Under the pieces are notes generated by a model. That model worked only from the letters and a program-made list of their open reading frames with translations, did not search any database and was not told the DNA's origin. From the NCBI RefSeq assembly GCF_000003815.2, contig NC_049983.1, forward strand, positions 14,492,212-14,556,211: a stretch of 64,000 nucleotides of DNA, given 5' to 3'. The position numbers and the translations under genes are program-made. Shown here in pieces: positions 36,600-48,255 of this stretch. Origin of the DNA: Branchiostoma floridae. Lineage: Eukaryota > Chordata > Leptocardii > Amphioxiformes > Branchiostomatidae. The stretch's first letter is position 1. Every line of letters starts with the position of its first letter.

Positions 36600-38204
36600 A
36601 GCGCACCTGGCCGGACCGGTGGGGTGAGGTGGAAGAGACCTTGTTAGCGCAGAGGTTATCACTTTACAAACTTACAAACTTCCCCTCCCTTCCACATCCG
36701 TCATGTCCGTACGCTCCATTACAAACATCTATCTCAGCACGTCCACGCTGGAACTTTCCCAGTGACGCAGCTGGAAATGTAAATTTAGGCGCCTGCTTTT
36801 TTAATTTTTTTTTGGACTTTGTGAAATTTCAGTTGAAGTCTCTTTCAGATCTTGCTGATGATGGTCGGGTCCTCATTTCTGTGATCAATTCGTGTTGATG
36901 TTGGTGAAGTATGAAATTGCATGTGTAGTTTCAAGTCGTCATCTAACATTCTAGGTCAGAACTAACGATTTATGCCATATGTAGTAGCATATGCTACACC
37001 TCCGTTCATATTTGCCACACCCTTGCCACGCCCACAAAGAACGGAAGCAAAGAAACTTCGAGAACGCAAAGTTTAAGAATATTCCGGACAACACTCAAGA
37101 CAATCTATTCTGAAATACTGTACAAGTATTTTGGGCTGCCTACTTTATACAAAAACTTTAGCCATGTTTCATACTCGAACTTTCATGATGAAGAGCAACT
37201 GAAATGTTTGCTTACTAACGTCTATCAGATCCATGTACGCATGTCAGTTAACGGTCAATTGGGGTACAATAATGCTCGTTACGGTTACTATAATGTGTAG
37301 AAACTTTACAATTATTAATCCACTTACATGTCGCTGATGCTCTATGGTTACTAAGGCTATATTTGGCATCTTCCTTTCGTGTGTTTGTCTGTAATAACAG
37401 CCGATGTATACGTAGCTGTTCTGTTTTGCGGCATCCGGTAGCGGATGTGAATGAAAATATGTCTCATCACTAATGTTACTGTTGAACTGTCATTAACCTG
37501 TGGTCAGCTAGGTCAGTACCGGCGACAATATTTTAACAAAAATCGTTAATCAAGTCCGAATAATTGTAGCGGTTTCAATTCCTTCATGTCAAAGGGATAC
37601 CTTGAGAGATTTTGGAAATCTCCCTTTTATAGCATTGGCCAAAGTCACATAATACAGAATTAGGTAGGTGATATGTCTGAACTAAAATTAGAATGTTACC
37701 ACCTTGAACATTCTCTGAACCTTGCTTATTAGACCAATATCTACAATTCCCCAGTTAGCAAGCAAAAGAGTCTTGTGGGACTTTTTTTTCGTTTGACGCT
37801 TGACGGAAAGTTGACTCACTTTCTTATAGTAGTATTCGTATTATACTGGCTCAGGGTTGCTCGCGAGTCCCTCAAATTGTGTCACCAGGCGAAAGATAAG
37901 TATGGCACGTGCTCGGTATATATGCAAAGTATATCATCGATTTTCCATTAGTACCAGTGCTATCTTAGATTCAAGCGGACATACCTGTTATCTTAAAAAA
38001 AATTGAGGTCGTTAAAATGTCAACGACCTTCGAATTTGTTGATCAGTAGTAGAAGGTCGCCGAACAGTCGCCCGAACTTAAAAAAATAAAGAGTCGATGA
38101 CCTTGTCTCCTGAAAATCTACCCAGGAACATCCAAGAGCCTCAATGACCTGCGGATCCAAGAGGACACCGGCCATATTCCGCTTGAAATTGTCCTTTTAA
38201 AGCC
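36600..38204. other. Intergenic region between the secreted-protein gene and TEX264
   Basis: AT-rich sequence without convincing ORFs. It should contain regulatory DNA for the secreted-protein gene on its left. No repeat family was recognised until about 38.2 kb. Confidence 0.5.
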
Positions 38205-38600
38205 CCCAGACTTGTTGGGCGTGTTTTCTTTATCTCCATGAAACGTGGAGATATAGTTTGGGGTGTGTCTGTCTTTTCGTCTGTCTGCTTGTGTTTCCGA
38301 ATTTTTGTAGTCAGCATAACTCAAGAACCTCTGAATGGATTACGATGATAAAAAAGTTACTATTCGGTATAACGTTAATGTGGGTAGGTGTTGGGAATAC
38401 AAAGTTTAGGGTCAATTTTGGGCCCCCTGGTATGTGACCTTCACGGTACGTTTTTGTATCTTTTGACCTGGATATGCTATGGTCTTGATTTTTTGCTGGT
38501 GGCAGAGAGCTTGTAACATTTGTTCTTTGGGTCCCCTAGCAGGTTGCTCTGGAACTGCAGGGGAGTTTTTGTCAAAATCTTCCACCTGACAAAGACACCA
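38205..38600. repeat. Probable interspersed repeat upstream of TEX264
   Basis: Includes CGTGGAGATATAGTTTGG, a degraded GTCTGTCT tract and CAGCATAACTCAAGAACC followed by TCTGAATGGATTACGAT. This order resembles dispersed non-coding repeats common in marine invertebrate genomes. No second copy is in the window, so the call rests on resemblance only. Confidence 0.35.
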
Positions 38601-38647
38601 CATTCACCAAACTCTGGCTCGGTCTGGGTAAGGTGGTTAAAAATAAA

Positions 38648-38732
38648 GGGTTACCATCTTCCGTAGTTACCGCTTGGGCCCGTTTCGTTTATACCACCGC
38701 GTAGCTAGCGGTAATCACGGAGGATGGTACCC
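38648..38732. repeat. Imperfect 26-27-nt inverted repeat upstream of TEX264
   Basis: GGGTTACCATCTTCCGTAG and the following TTACCGCT at 38648-38674 are the near complement of 38707-38732 (AGCGGTAATCACGGAGGAT, then GGTACC), with a 32-nt loop. It could form a hairpin. It may be a small MITE footprint. Confidence 0.75.
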
Positions 38733-38749
38733 AGGTTAACTAATCGATA

Positions 38750-38841
38750 ACGCCATTAACCAATCAGTAAGTTAACTTCAAAGTGGCCTCTCATTGGTTA
38801 ATACAAAGGTCAATCAGTGACCCAGGACCTCGGCAACCAAG
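38750..38841 (+). promoter_or_regulatory. TEX264 proximal promoter with CCAAT motifs
   Basis: AACCAATCAG near 38757 and an inverted copy CATTGGTTAA near 38793 lie within 90 bp of the ATG and no TATA box is seen. This is typical of NF-Y-dependent housekeeping promoters. Confidence 0.5.
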
Positions 38842-41307
38842 ATGGCGGACGAAGAGACGATGATTGTGATCGCGATTATCGCACTTTTAGTGCTCTTAGC
38901 GTTCACAGTGTTCTTCTTTCTCGTGCAATGTGGACTTTTCCACACGGTAGATGTCCGTGCGGGAACGCCCCCCATCCAGAACGTCACGATCATGTACAAG
39001 TTCCGGCAGGGGCCGTACAAAGACGCCGGCGATTTCTTCACGGACACCATAGAACTCGCCCCGACCAACAGGACATTTGGGGTTTATTATGATGATCCCA
39101 AACAGGTTGGAATGGCATCGTTTTTTGGTGATGATATGTATAACGGGTTATCCTTTTCCACATAACCCCTGCGCATCAAGTCACACAGAGCTGATGTGTG
39201 TGTATGTATCTGTGTGTGTTGGATGTGTTATGGGAGGGGGGGGGGGGCAAATTATGATGCTGCAAAAATTATAGCTGGACAAAGGACCCGGGTGGTACGT
39301 AATAGATAGCATTTAACTAAAATCGAATGTACTAAAAATTTGTTGGCCGATGCCTCTGGCAGGATGTTCCTGTCAACAAGATTTTTTTACACTGTTGACA
39401 TGACGTTCCTGTCATTCAAGGTTCAGGTGCTATTGACAAAGATTTCTTTTTTACACTGTTGACATGACTGCTCCTGATAGGCTGTTCCTGTTGATAGATT
39501 TTTTTGCACTATTGACAGGCTGTTCCTGTCAATAAAAAATTATGGTTGGAGCTGTTTACAAAATGATCCTGTTAATAAGAACTTTGGGCACCATTAGCAG
39601 TATATTCCTATGATAATCTTGGCAATAACACCTCATCATCTTGATTCTGTCAACCCTAAACCCAAGGATAGTCCTGTAAAATTAGCCTTTTTTTAGATTC
39701 AATTTCCTGAGCAAGAATGATTAAGTAGAATAATAAAAATGGAAGTTTTTCTGTTCTCAACTTTGTTCCCAGGTATATGGGTTACTATGCATTACTGGTA
39801 GTTATGAATGTGGTGTCTTTATCAGGTGGAAGCTGAGCAGTGCCGCTACATTGTTGGCTGTATCATCAGCGAGGGGAGGGAGGCTCCAGACAAGGAGCTG
39901 ATGGACAAGATGGCCGCTGAAGGCTACACATCCTTCAGGTTCCCTGCTGTCACTCATGCTGTCAAGACTCAGTTCCCCTTCGCCAACCACGTCTCCATTC
40001 TCATAGCTACTGGCAGGGTTTACCCATGTCTTGCTGCTTACATCAAGGTAAGGTTATGTGCAGGTAGTATTTTTGATTCAACTGGATACTTTTTAAGGTT
40101 TAGCTTGAATTAATGTAGTGTGGTAGATATGCTCTTTTCATCTGAGATCTTTACCTCAGGTTAGATTTGAATTAAACGTCATCAGGGAGGTACTAGTAAA
40201 AAAAAACATGACTTCATCTTATGGAAAAGGTAACAGTACTCTCCAACTCAACAAATATAATTGGCGTCATTGGAAGTTTGAATTGAATCACCGTTCTTAT
40301 TCTCTCTGTACACATCACTTGGCATATGTGACAGCAATGGGTCAAAGGTTGTTGGAAAGTATTATTGTCAAGTTTCAAGGACAGTTTATCTTTTCCACAA
40401 AGTAACTTACCATCTCAGATGAAGTTTCATGCTACATTTTTTGTAATAATTTACCACACATCTTGTCTCATTCCTTAGGAACACCACCTGTGTGCACACC
40501 CATGTCTGGAGATCTACGATGAAAACTACATCCACTACATGGCTCCGCTGGCCAAGCAGATCCAGTTCTACGTGCCCGAGGTCAGGAGCGGCTCTCCCAC
40601 CCTGTCCCTGGCAGAGACCACCAGTCCTGAGGACAGTCAGAGTGATGAGGAGGGGGAAACCTCCTACATGTCAGGAGACACGTCTTATAACACCACTCTG
40701 GACTCCAGGGATTTCAGCACTCAGGTAGATAGTTATAAAAAAAACATTATATAAGACAGGAGATAAGGGAGGACTTAGCCCAGAAAACACATCCAAAATA
40801 ATGATGAAATTGTTTTGGCGGGCCACACCACAGCATAGTAGAGAAAATGCTTGATTTCACTTTTTCTATAAAAGTACATATACATGTAGTATCTGATTTC
40901 CTTGCATATCAGCCGATCACATTTAGTGATGATGTGTTTCTTTTTGACTGTATTCACAGAGTAGGTAGTGAAGATTTGACTGGTATAAGTCTCGAGTCCT
41001 TACAGCCATTTACAAACAACTGCTGTATATCCATTGACGGATGTCGAGTCTCGACATCTGTCAATGGATATACAGCAGTTGTTTGTAAATAGCTGTAATA
41101 ACTTCTTCTGTAATTTGTATGATGTTATTTTTATGGTAAGACTAGCTACATGTCCTTAAAAATGTATGTTAGCTAATGGACTATACAAAGTTCCCACACA
41201 ATTTGTTGATCTCCTGACAGGAAATTCGTGAAGAGATGGGCAAAGGAGAAGGGTCGGGGGAATCATCATTTGAAGAGCTGGAGGTGGAAGACGATTTGAA
41301 GGAGTGA
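38842..41307 (+). CDS. TEX264: TEX264, ER-phagy receptor, complete, 4 exons
   Basis: Single-pass ER membrane protein. In human cells it binds ATG8-family proteins to deliver ER to autophagosomes and also recruits p97/SPRTN to TOP1 adducts. Exons: 38842-39105, 39826-40047, 40479-40724, 41221-41307, giving 272 aa (human 313). The N-terminus is short and acidic, then a transmembrane helix spans about residues 7-28 (MIVIAIIALLVLLAFTVFFF). The GyrI-like lobe covers about 40-190 (NVTIMYKFRQGPYKDAG, GVYYDDPKQ, YPCLAAYIKEHHLCAHP). A disordered Ser/Glu-rich tail ends with SSFEELEVEDD, in which F261-L264 is the same FEEL LIR core as in human TEX264. The first intron donor is weak (CAG followed by GTTGGA). 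Confidence 0.95.
39361..39640. repeat. Degenerate tandem repeat in TEX264 intron 1
   Basis: Four to five diverged units share GTTCCTGTCAA and GATTTTTTTACACTGTTGAC, with unit length about 45-75 bp. It is an old minisatellite-like array with no coding content. Confidence 0.6.
41000..41098. repeat. Near-perfect 99-bp palindrome in TEX264 intron 3
   Basis: Two 49-bp arms (41000-41048 and 41050-41098) pair with only two mismatches around a single-base centre at 41049. The centre reads GATGTCGAG-T-CTCGACATC. There is essentially no loop, so it is an inverted duplication able to extrude as a cruciform. Confidence 0.95.
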
Positions 41308-41404
41308 CCTGAAAAGCCATCATCAGAAACTGAAGGATTTCTGTGCAAGGATGTTGGACATGGTAGTTTGTCTTGTCATAGTGGGAAACAATGGCACTCC
41401 CAGC

Positions 41405-41410
41405 AATAAA
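41405..41410 (+). terminator. Proximal poly(A) signal of TEX264
   Basis: AATAAA about 98 bp past the TEX264 stop codon, followed by TGTGT-containing sequence. Confidence 0.5.
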
Positions 41411-42471
41411 TGTGTACAAAAATGTGTAAGAGAGAGAAGATAGTCTTCTGTATGTTGATGTTGACAGATGGTCTACACCATTGCTGATCCTGTTATGTTC
41501 ATGCAATGTTATTCAGCCTAGTAATTTTCATTTTCTAGACTTCTTTTAGATATTGGAGGAAAGTGATATATACTGAGAACTGACTAGTGCAAATACCGGT
41601 GTTGTCTTCGGACACTCTCAAAAGGGCATTCCATCCAAAGCCTACAACATTTAGTATCATCATATACATTTAGTATACATTGTATATATTCAGGTGTCAA
41701 CCATGGTAGTTTGTACAAGTGCACAACTTCTCTTCAAAATATGTGCACCAGTAACTTCAAAGTTCATGTTGTAATTGTCCATAAAGAAGAGATGTCACAA
41801 GTCCATGAATTGTTGCTTTGGTTTGTTGCTTCTAAAAGGAGAGAGGTCATTTGTGAAAACCCTTTTTTAGGTATTTTGCAATATATTTGTTCTTCCAAGC
41901 AAACATTTTAGATACAACTCTTTACAACAAGAAGAAAGGGAAGATGTGTAATGAGAGAGTGACATCATATGGTAATGGTATTGCATTGTTATTGGGACCA
42001 CCAAGGAAGTGAAAAACACTACTTTCCACAAAGTTGAATACTACCTCATTCCTTTGAATACCTCCTTGATGTATGTTGTGTAAATGTGTCTGTAAACATT
42101 TTAACTTTGTAACTCTTTTACACAACTTCAAGTGCACAGAAGCATCTACACAAGAGGTTAAGCTGATGAAGAGAAACATTTTCTTAGAGTTAAATATATA
42201 AGTCCAGAAATTTAACTCAGAATACATGTACATGTGGAAATACAGATCTCTACTTATAGCTTGTGACTTGTTCTGAAACATGCTGTTTAACACATACTAG
42301 TAACATTCCAAAACTGTTGAACACATTCAATGTGTCAGTTGTATGCCAACATATTTATGTTGCTAACAATTGAACTTGTTAATGATATTTTTTTGCTATA
42401 TTCTTAGATAGGCATTGATATTAATGAGTTACATATTTATCTTTGTTGATGATAGATTATGTCTTACATTG

Positions 42472-42477
42472 AATAAA
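42472..42477 (+). terminator. Distal poly(A) signal candidate of TEX264
   Basis: AATAAA about 1.16 kb past the stop, with T-rich sequence downstream. It would give a long 3' UTR and stops short of the ZNF277 coding end. Confidence 0.4.
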
Positions 42478-42949
42478 AAGCTTATTGAAAAATAGCAGCT
42501 CACTTTTCCTCCCTTGTGTCAATAAGTGCAAGCCTTTCTTTGCTGTATCAACTGCGTAACAATTGATTAGTGTGGCTAATACTAAAGAAGAAACAAACAC
42601 AAAATACTACTGAGCAGTCCATTGCAATGTTATATCATTCAAAGGTGTCCAGTGTCTAAAAGTGTTTTATCAAGAGTGGATATTCATCATCATCACTAGC
42701 AAAGAGACCCCTATGTTATGATTGCCTTATCTGTGTTGTGACAATAATCAGATTAACTATGCAACATTACGGATTTATCTAACCACAGATTGCACTTGAC
42801 ATTAAGCACAACTCTTGCAACTTTAAAGCTTCCAAAGCTATATTGCTGATTGCCACACTCATATGTTAGCCATTTTTGGAACAACAATGTCAGTCACAGA
42901 CTGGTTCTTCATTGAGTCAAACCAAGGCTTGGTCAAACTTAGTGCACAA

Positions 42950-45900
42950 CTAGGATCGCAAAATGTCTCTTAACACACTTCCCTCCTCAGGCACGGGTAA
43001 CTCCTCTGCAACAACAATGCCATCACCATGGCAACCATTGTCAGATTCCTTGTCCTCTAGGTTACACAGAAGGGTGTCATTCTCATAGGTGGGGAAGAAG
43101 TACCTGATGACAGAAGTTGAGATAATAGTTAGTGGAAACATACAAACGAATCAACAAAAGGCAAGCAAATGTGTAGATATGATTTGCGCAGCTTAGTTTC
43201 AGTCAAAATGCAGTTGTTCCAATGTAGGAAAACCAAAGACAAAGTAGTCTAGAGAGAATTGTCAAACTGTGACCAAACTACAAGTTTTAGTCCTCATTTG
43301 ATGGTTCACCATGACAAGTTATGTTCAAAATGACCAATACTTCCATCTAACGAAATATCATCTTTGACATTTATTACATTATATCATATAAGAAAGGATG
43401 AAATAATGTACTTACTGTGGCTGATCCCACACAGACTTGTCAGGAAGGTCTGTGTGATCCTGGGAGGTCATGTGATCTAACATGGCCGCCCTAGAGGGGA
43501 ATCTCTCCTGACAGTGAACACAGATGCACTGGTGCACCTGGCGCCGGATGTAGTTCACTAGTTTTATCCGCTGGTAGAACGTCAACTCTGGGAGGCAATG
43601 GTCAGAGACATTTAAGATGATATTAGATGTACCACACACATTCTATAGATACTTTAACAGGGGTACCATAGATCTCTACAAGTATCCATGAGTTAATATC
43701 AGCAAAAACAATGGACAGACCCAGGTGGGTTAGATGGTTCTGTCATATCTCATCATCATCATATCTGTACTGGGTAAAATGTATAGGACTCAAATTATAC
43801 TTACCTAAAGACTCTTTCACATTGTGGAAATCAAAGGAATGGACATCCTGGAATATACAGATACACAAGAATGTGTCAGGAAATGTTGAGTGCAGAAATG
43901 TTTGAGATTCACTTTCCAATAAAATGCAAATCAGCAATATGAGAACAGGTTCTACAACATAGGATACTAACGTTACATTGTATCAACAACCTTTGTTAAT
44001 AAAGCCATACTATACCATCATGTGTTCTGTTAGCTTGTCTATTGACTCTGCTGAGAAGTCACAGAACAGGCACACAGCCTGAGCACCCTCCTCCTCCCAG
44101 TCTCCCCACTCCCTGGGGAAGGAACAAGTAACAATCACACATTTGCAGCCAATGGCATATTAAAAAGCTGAACACCATCCACACACAGGTAAACATACCT
44201 GGCCCTGGTGCTGAACACCATCCACATACAGGCAACACACCTGTCCCTGGTGCTGAACACCATTCACGCATAGGCTGTGACGTGTATTACCATCATGGAA
44301 GTGTATAGAGGCCAGCAACCCAAACAGAAGAAGTACTCTTTCTAAGGCAGAGGCTCTGCTTCTTTCCATTATATCACTACTATGAATATGTCTGCTGACA
44401 TCAGATTTACCTAGTTCATCTGGGTTTTGCTTCAAAACTGGTCTACCATCAAAGTGTGTATTGTATAAAAACTGATTGGAAGATCTACTCATGTTACTGG
44501 TATGACAATGACGTACTCCTCCTTGTCTGTGTCCACACTGACCACATCAGTGTCATCCTCTGCCTGGATAGACTCCCAGTTCTTCCCCAGCTCCTGTCCA
44601 GGAAGGAATAAACAAATTGATTGCATCATCTAGTTTTCTTTCAGAATAGCATCTGATATGATAATTGAAATCAAATATGTTGCAGTAATATGGACTGGCT
44701 TAACGAATAACATAATGGAATCTTTGCAAAAACTCTCTGGACTATTTGTCAGTAGAACTGTGTTCCAGAACTGAGAGTCAACAGAACACACATACTCACT
44801 AGGTAGTTGATAACATAGAATTTGTCGTATGCTGTGTTCTTGGGGTTAATCTTCTTATGTAGTTTCTTCCTCATGTGGTCCTTCAAAGTTGGCCTATCCT
44901 TAAATGTCTTTTCACAAAAAAGACATTGTAGCCTGTTGGGGAAAAATGGCAATGCATGAAAACATCTATGTGGAATCTTACAATTTTGTGTTCAATTGTT
45001 CTGTGAATGACATAGCTTATTTTCAAAGTTATAAGTTATTTTTCCAACAGCTCATCTCTTCTGATTGCGTCTATCTGTAAATGTTGGACCACAATCTATA
45101 CAAGTGTAATAGCAGTATTTGATATGGTAGAACAGTCTTGCTATGTATTGACGCGATAAATTAAGTTATTACAAAATGTAGTTCAGTAACTTACCCATCT
45201 AGTTTTTCTTGTAGTATATCCAGGAATTCATTGGCATACACTGTAAGCAACATAACAGAATAAAACTGAGAACAATAAAGAATGAATATTAGACTGGATA
45301 AATCACCATAATCTCCTAATTTGGTATGCTTGTTAAAAATTAACAGTTGATTAGGAAGCAGAAGAGATGAACAAACCTAAGTTATCTGGCTGTCCCACAT
45401 TAAACCCATGGTCAAAGGTCATGTGGTTGAAAATTTCACACCTGTAAAACAAAGCAGTCACCATTTCATTACAAAGAAACTTTTGAAAATATTTCCTTTT
45501 GACTTACTAAGTCAGTATGAATCTACATGTGGCAAGGCCAAAGTTGCCATTCATTTGTTTATTTGTTTTCATATGTAAGCACAACAAACCATACAAGCCT
45601 TTCACAGCATGTGAAGGCCAACATTGAATTGTTATGAATGTAATAGTTAGGCCACAGCAAGTAAATTTTATGGATGACATCCTCTGCAGACTGCAAAAAT
45701 AGTGCAATAGGGCGAAAAAAAACAAGATGGGTGAAAAAAAACAAGATGGCTATATTGTCAACATAGGCACCATAAAGTTGTGATGACTGTTGTAAAAAGA
45801 ATTAAAGGGACAAGGCATTCATTCCTGTATTCAAGAGATGAACTGGTGTGGTAAAAGTGACACTAGTGTGGTAGACTGGCATCACAAACAAAGTTGGTAA

Positions 45901-48087
45901 CCACACTCATAGCTTCCATATTCGTGTCACTTTTACAACCACAACTACAGTCCTGGGTACCTCGCAAGTGTCACTTCTACACGTACAATTATTAGGCTAC
46001 AACACTATATATTTGCTTATTTTGATACTTCATGATACGTCATGTTGACCATCCCTGCAGAAGAAAATTTTTTTTTCTTTCTGAAATCAGGCGAAAATTA
46101 ATGTGCGCGCTGATGTCATCCATAAAATTTACTTACTGTGGCCTTATAACAAATACTAGTACAATTTTTTTCTGTCTAAATCTCATATCACATGTACATT
46201 AAAGACTTGTACTTTATATTGACTGTAACATACAGGCTAAAAATTAGTCAACCCCTGATGCATCAATACTTGCCTATTGCCTTGGAAGTGCATCTTACAG
46301 AAAAGACAGGCCCTGGAAAAGTTAGTGTCAGTCCTTTCTTTGTGCTGCTGGGTTAATATCTGCTCCTGTGTGAAAGTAATACAAACAGAGGCAATGGCAG
46401 ACAACTTCACATGAAAGAAAAATACCCCCAAAAGCCAATCTCTCTCTCTCTCTCTCTATCTGGTTTAACATCCATTGTTGATGTCCAAAACAAATCAATC
46501 CATTAGTCAGCATACAGTAGAGACATGGCCCTCTTAAATGTACGATTCTAATCATACACATTATTCCATCCCACAACATCCAACCCTTGTAAGACGAGGA
46601 ACAACGGACACTAAACCGGATTTTGGGATAAAGCATTACATAACAGTGTACTAGTCCATATCTTACTTATAAAAGCATTTACAATTAGATAAAGTTGAAT
46701 AACTTATAACAATGTATGATTAAGGTAACAGGGAAGAATCGCTTACCAGCCTGCCCCTCTGCAGTTCCTCCCGAAGTTCCTTGTCTTCAGGTAGAACATC
46801 ACACAGCAGGTAGAAGTCCTCACTGGGAGCTTTATCTGTGGGGTGGGTGTTGGTTCTGATCACACTGCAGAACTCTGTCAATGGCTTGTCATGAAGTCTC
46901 TCCGTCCAGTGCTGGGCATATCTGAAAAATGTAGTTCATTCAGCTGCAGTTTGACATTATATCAACAGGTGATGTTCCTAACTCTCAGTTTGGCATGTTT
47001 TTTGGTGACTTAATGGGATACATCAGGAGTGATGGCATGACATTTTAATTCTATATAATGGACATTCTAAATCCTTTAGAAGTAACTTCAAGAAAGCTGA
47101 TATCATGCCTATAGGCAGGAATTTGTTGGGTTTTCAGGGATTTTAAAAATTGTCACGACCCCACCCCCCTCATATGGGCACAATCCAAAGCCAACCCATG
47201 ATAGCGTCAATCTGAGAATTTAATGACAACTGTTGAGATTAAAACTTAATCTATACCAAGGAGGGTTAAATCTCCTTGCTCATACAAAGCCAGTTATAAA
47301 AGTACCTTTTCAGGTCAGCTATGAGCTTCACATCTGCGATGACTAGCTTATGTTCTACCAGTAAGTGTGCCAAGAACATGTCTCTGTCCACGTCAGAGTC
47401 TTGAAAAGTCTGGTCACACAACAAGCAGCACAGCCTGTCTGAGTCAGCACCAGCAGCTGCTGCATGATCTGTGGTGTTGTGTGGAGAGCTGGGAGTTTCC
47501 TGGTGCTCTGGAAGGGTGAGAGGCTCCAGTATACAGTTGGGTTTGTCTCCTGACAGACCTGAAACAAATGTACAGGGATGTATGAGAAACTGGACAGGCT
47601 TACGCGACTCAAGATGATTTATCAAAATCAATGTGCATATCCTGGCTAAATAAATCTTTCTTATTCATGACTTTCCCTTTGCATGACCATTAAACAGTTT
47701 GATCAAGACCATGAATGGCCTTTATAAACTTAAGAACGAGTTTGAGATTGGAGAAATCAAATGACTGTAGTTATGAGTAGAACAATTTTCTGCATAGCTG
47801 GGTGAATGTTGACAATACAACAGCTAAGCTTTTATACAAAGTAAATAACAACAAGGCAAGTGAAAGTAAATTTATGCCCCCCTCCCACAAAAACTTTTCC
47901 CAGTTCAAGATCTGCATATGTAACGTTACATGTACAGTTGTTATAATCTTGCTACAAAACAGTTCTCATACGTCTCTAGTGGCAGCTCTCTAGTGTGTTT
48001 GATATACTGCCCTAATCTCTGCAGTAAAAGAAAATATGGAAACAAATCTCTTCAGATTCACACACCTTCTCCACTGGACTGCGCCAT
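42950..48087 (-). CDS. ZNF277: Zinc finger protein 277, complete, 12 exons
   Basis: C2H2 zinc-finger protein. Human ZNF277 has been linked to Polycomb BMI1 and to ribosomal protein uS5. Exons in coding order: 48066-48087, 47306-47558, 46747-46921, 46274-46365, 45377-45441, 45195-45240, 44800-44932, 44517-44593, 44016-44112, 43805-43847, 43416-43587, 42950-43103. The frame is continuous, giving 442 aa (human about 450). Five fingers are visible: C52/C55, C170/C173-H187/H192, C221/C224-H237/H243, C302/C305-H318/H323 and C357/C360-H373/H379. An acidic stretch DKEEEWGDWEEEG precedes finger 4. Intron 4 uses a GC donor (AATAG followed by GCAAGT). It is head to head with the DOCK gene and convergent with TEX264. 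Confidence 0.95.
44170..44277. repeat. Minisatellite, about 42 bp x2.5, in ZNF277 intron
   Basis: GAACACCATCCACACACAGG recurs at 44170, 44213 and 44254 (periods 43 and 41) with CCCTGGTGCT between. It is intronic, 57 bp upstream (minus sense) of exon 9. Confidence 0.9.
45847..45952. repeat. Inverted repeat pair in ZNF277 intron
   Basis: GTGGTAAAAGTGACAC at 45847-45862 faces its near complement GTGTCACTTTTACAACCAC at 45934-45952, about 70 nt apart. A MITE remnant is possible. Confidence 0.55.
46440..46458. repeat. (TC)n microsatellite
   Basis: A TC dinucleotide run in ZNF277 intron 3. Confidence 0.9.
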
Positions 48088-48255
48088 GTTGGTTTAAAGT
48101 TCCCCCTGTTTACGTAATGAACTCGTCCACCTGTCACGTGACCAAAACAACATGGCTGCCAGTCAAAGTTCATTCGATACAATTTCGCCCGGGATGATTA
48201 TATAAAATTATGCACCGTTTCATTGGAATTCTGGTCAGATCTGAGGTGTAAAGCG
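48088..48255. promoter_or_regulatory. Bidirectional ZNF277/DOCK promoter
   Basis: Only 168 bp separate the two ATGs, so both promoters overlap. At 48133-48142 lies GTCACGTGAC, a perfect palindromic E-box identical to the CLEAR consensus bound by TFEB/MITF-class factors and also usable by USF. An ACATGGCTGCC motif near 48149 resembles a YY1 site. There is no TATA box. Confidence 0.75.

Larger units (their letters stand above)
41308..42949. other. Convergent 3' region of TEX264 and ZNF277
   Basis: About 1.6 kb between the two stop codons, mostly TEX264 3' UTR on the plus strand, judged from its two AATAAA signals. AT-rich, with no gene seen. Confidence 0.6.

Noticed and set aside
43019-43035. 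X-box-like ATCACCATGGCAAC in ZNF277
   Set aside because: It lies in the last coding exon and is explained by the protein sequence; no ciliary promoter is expected there.
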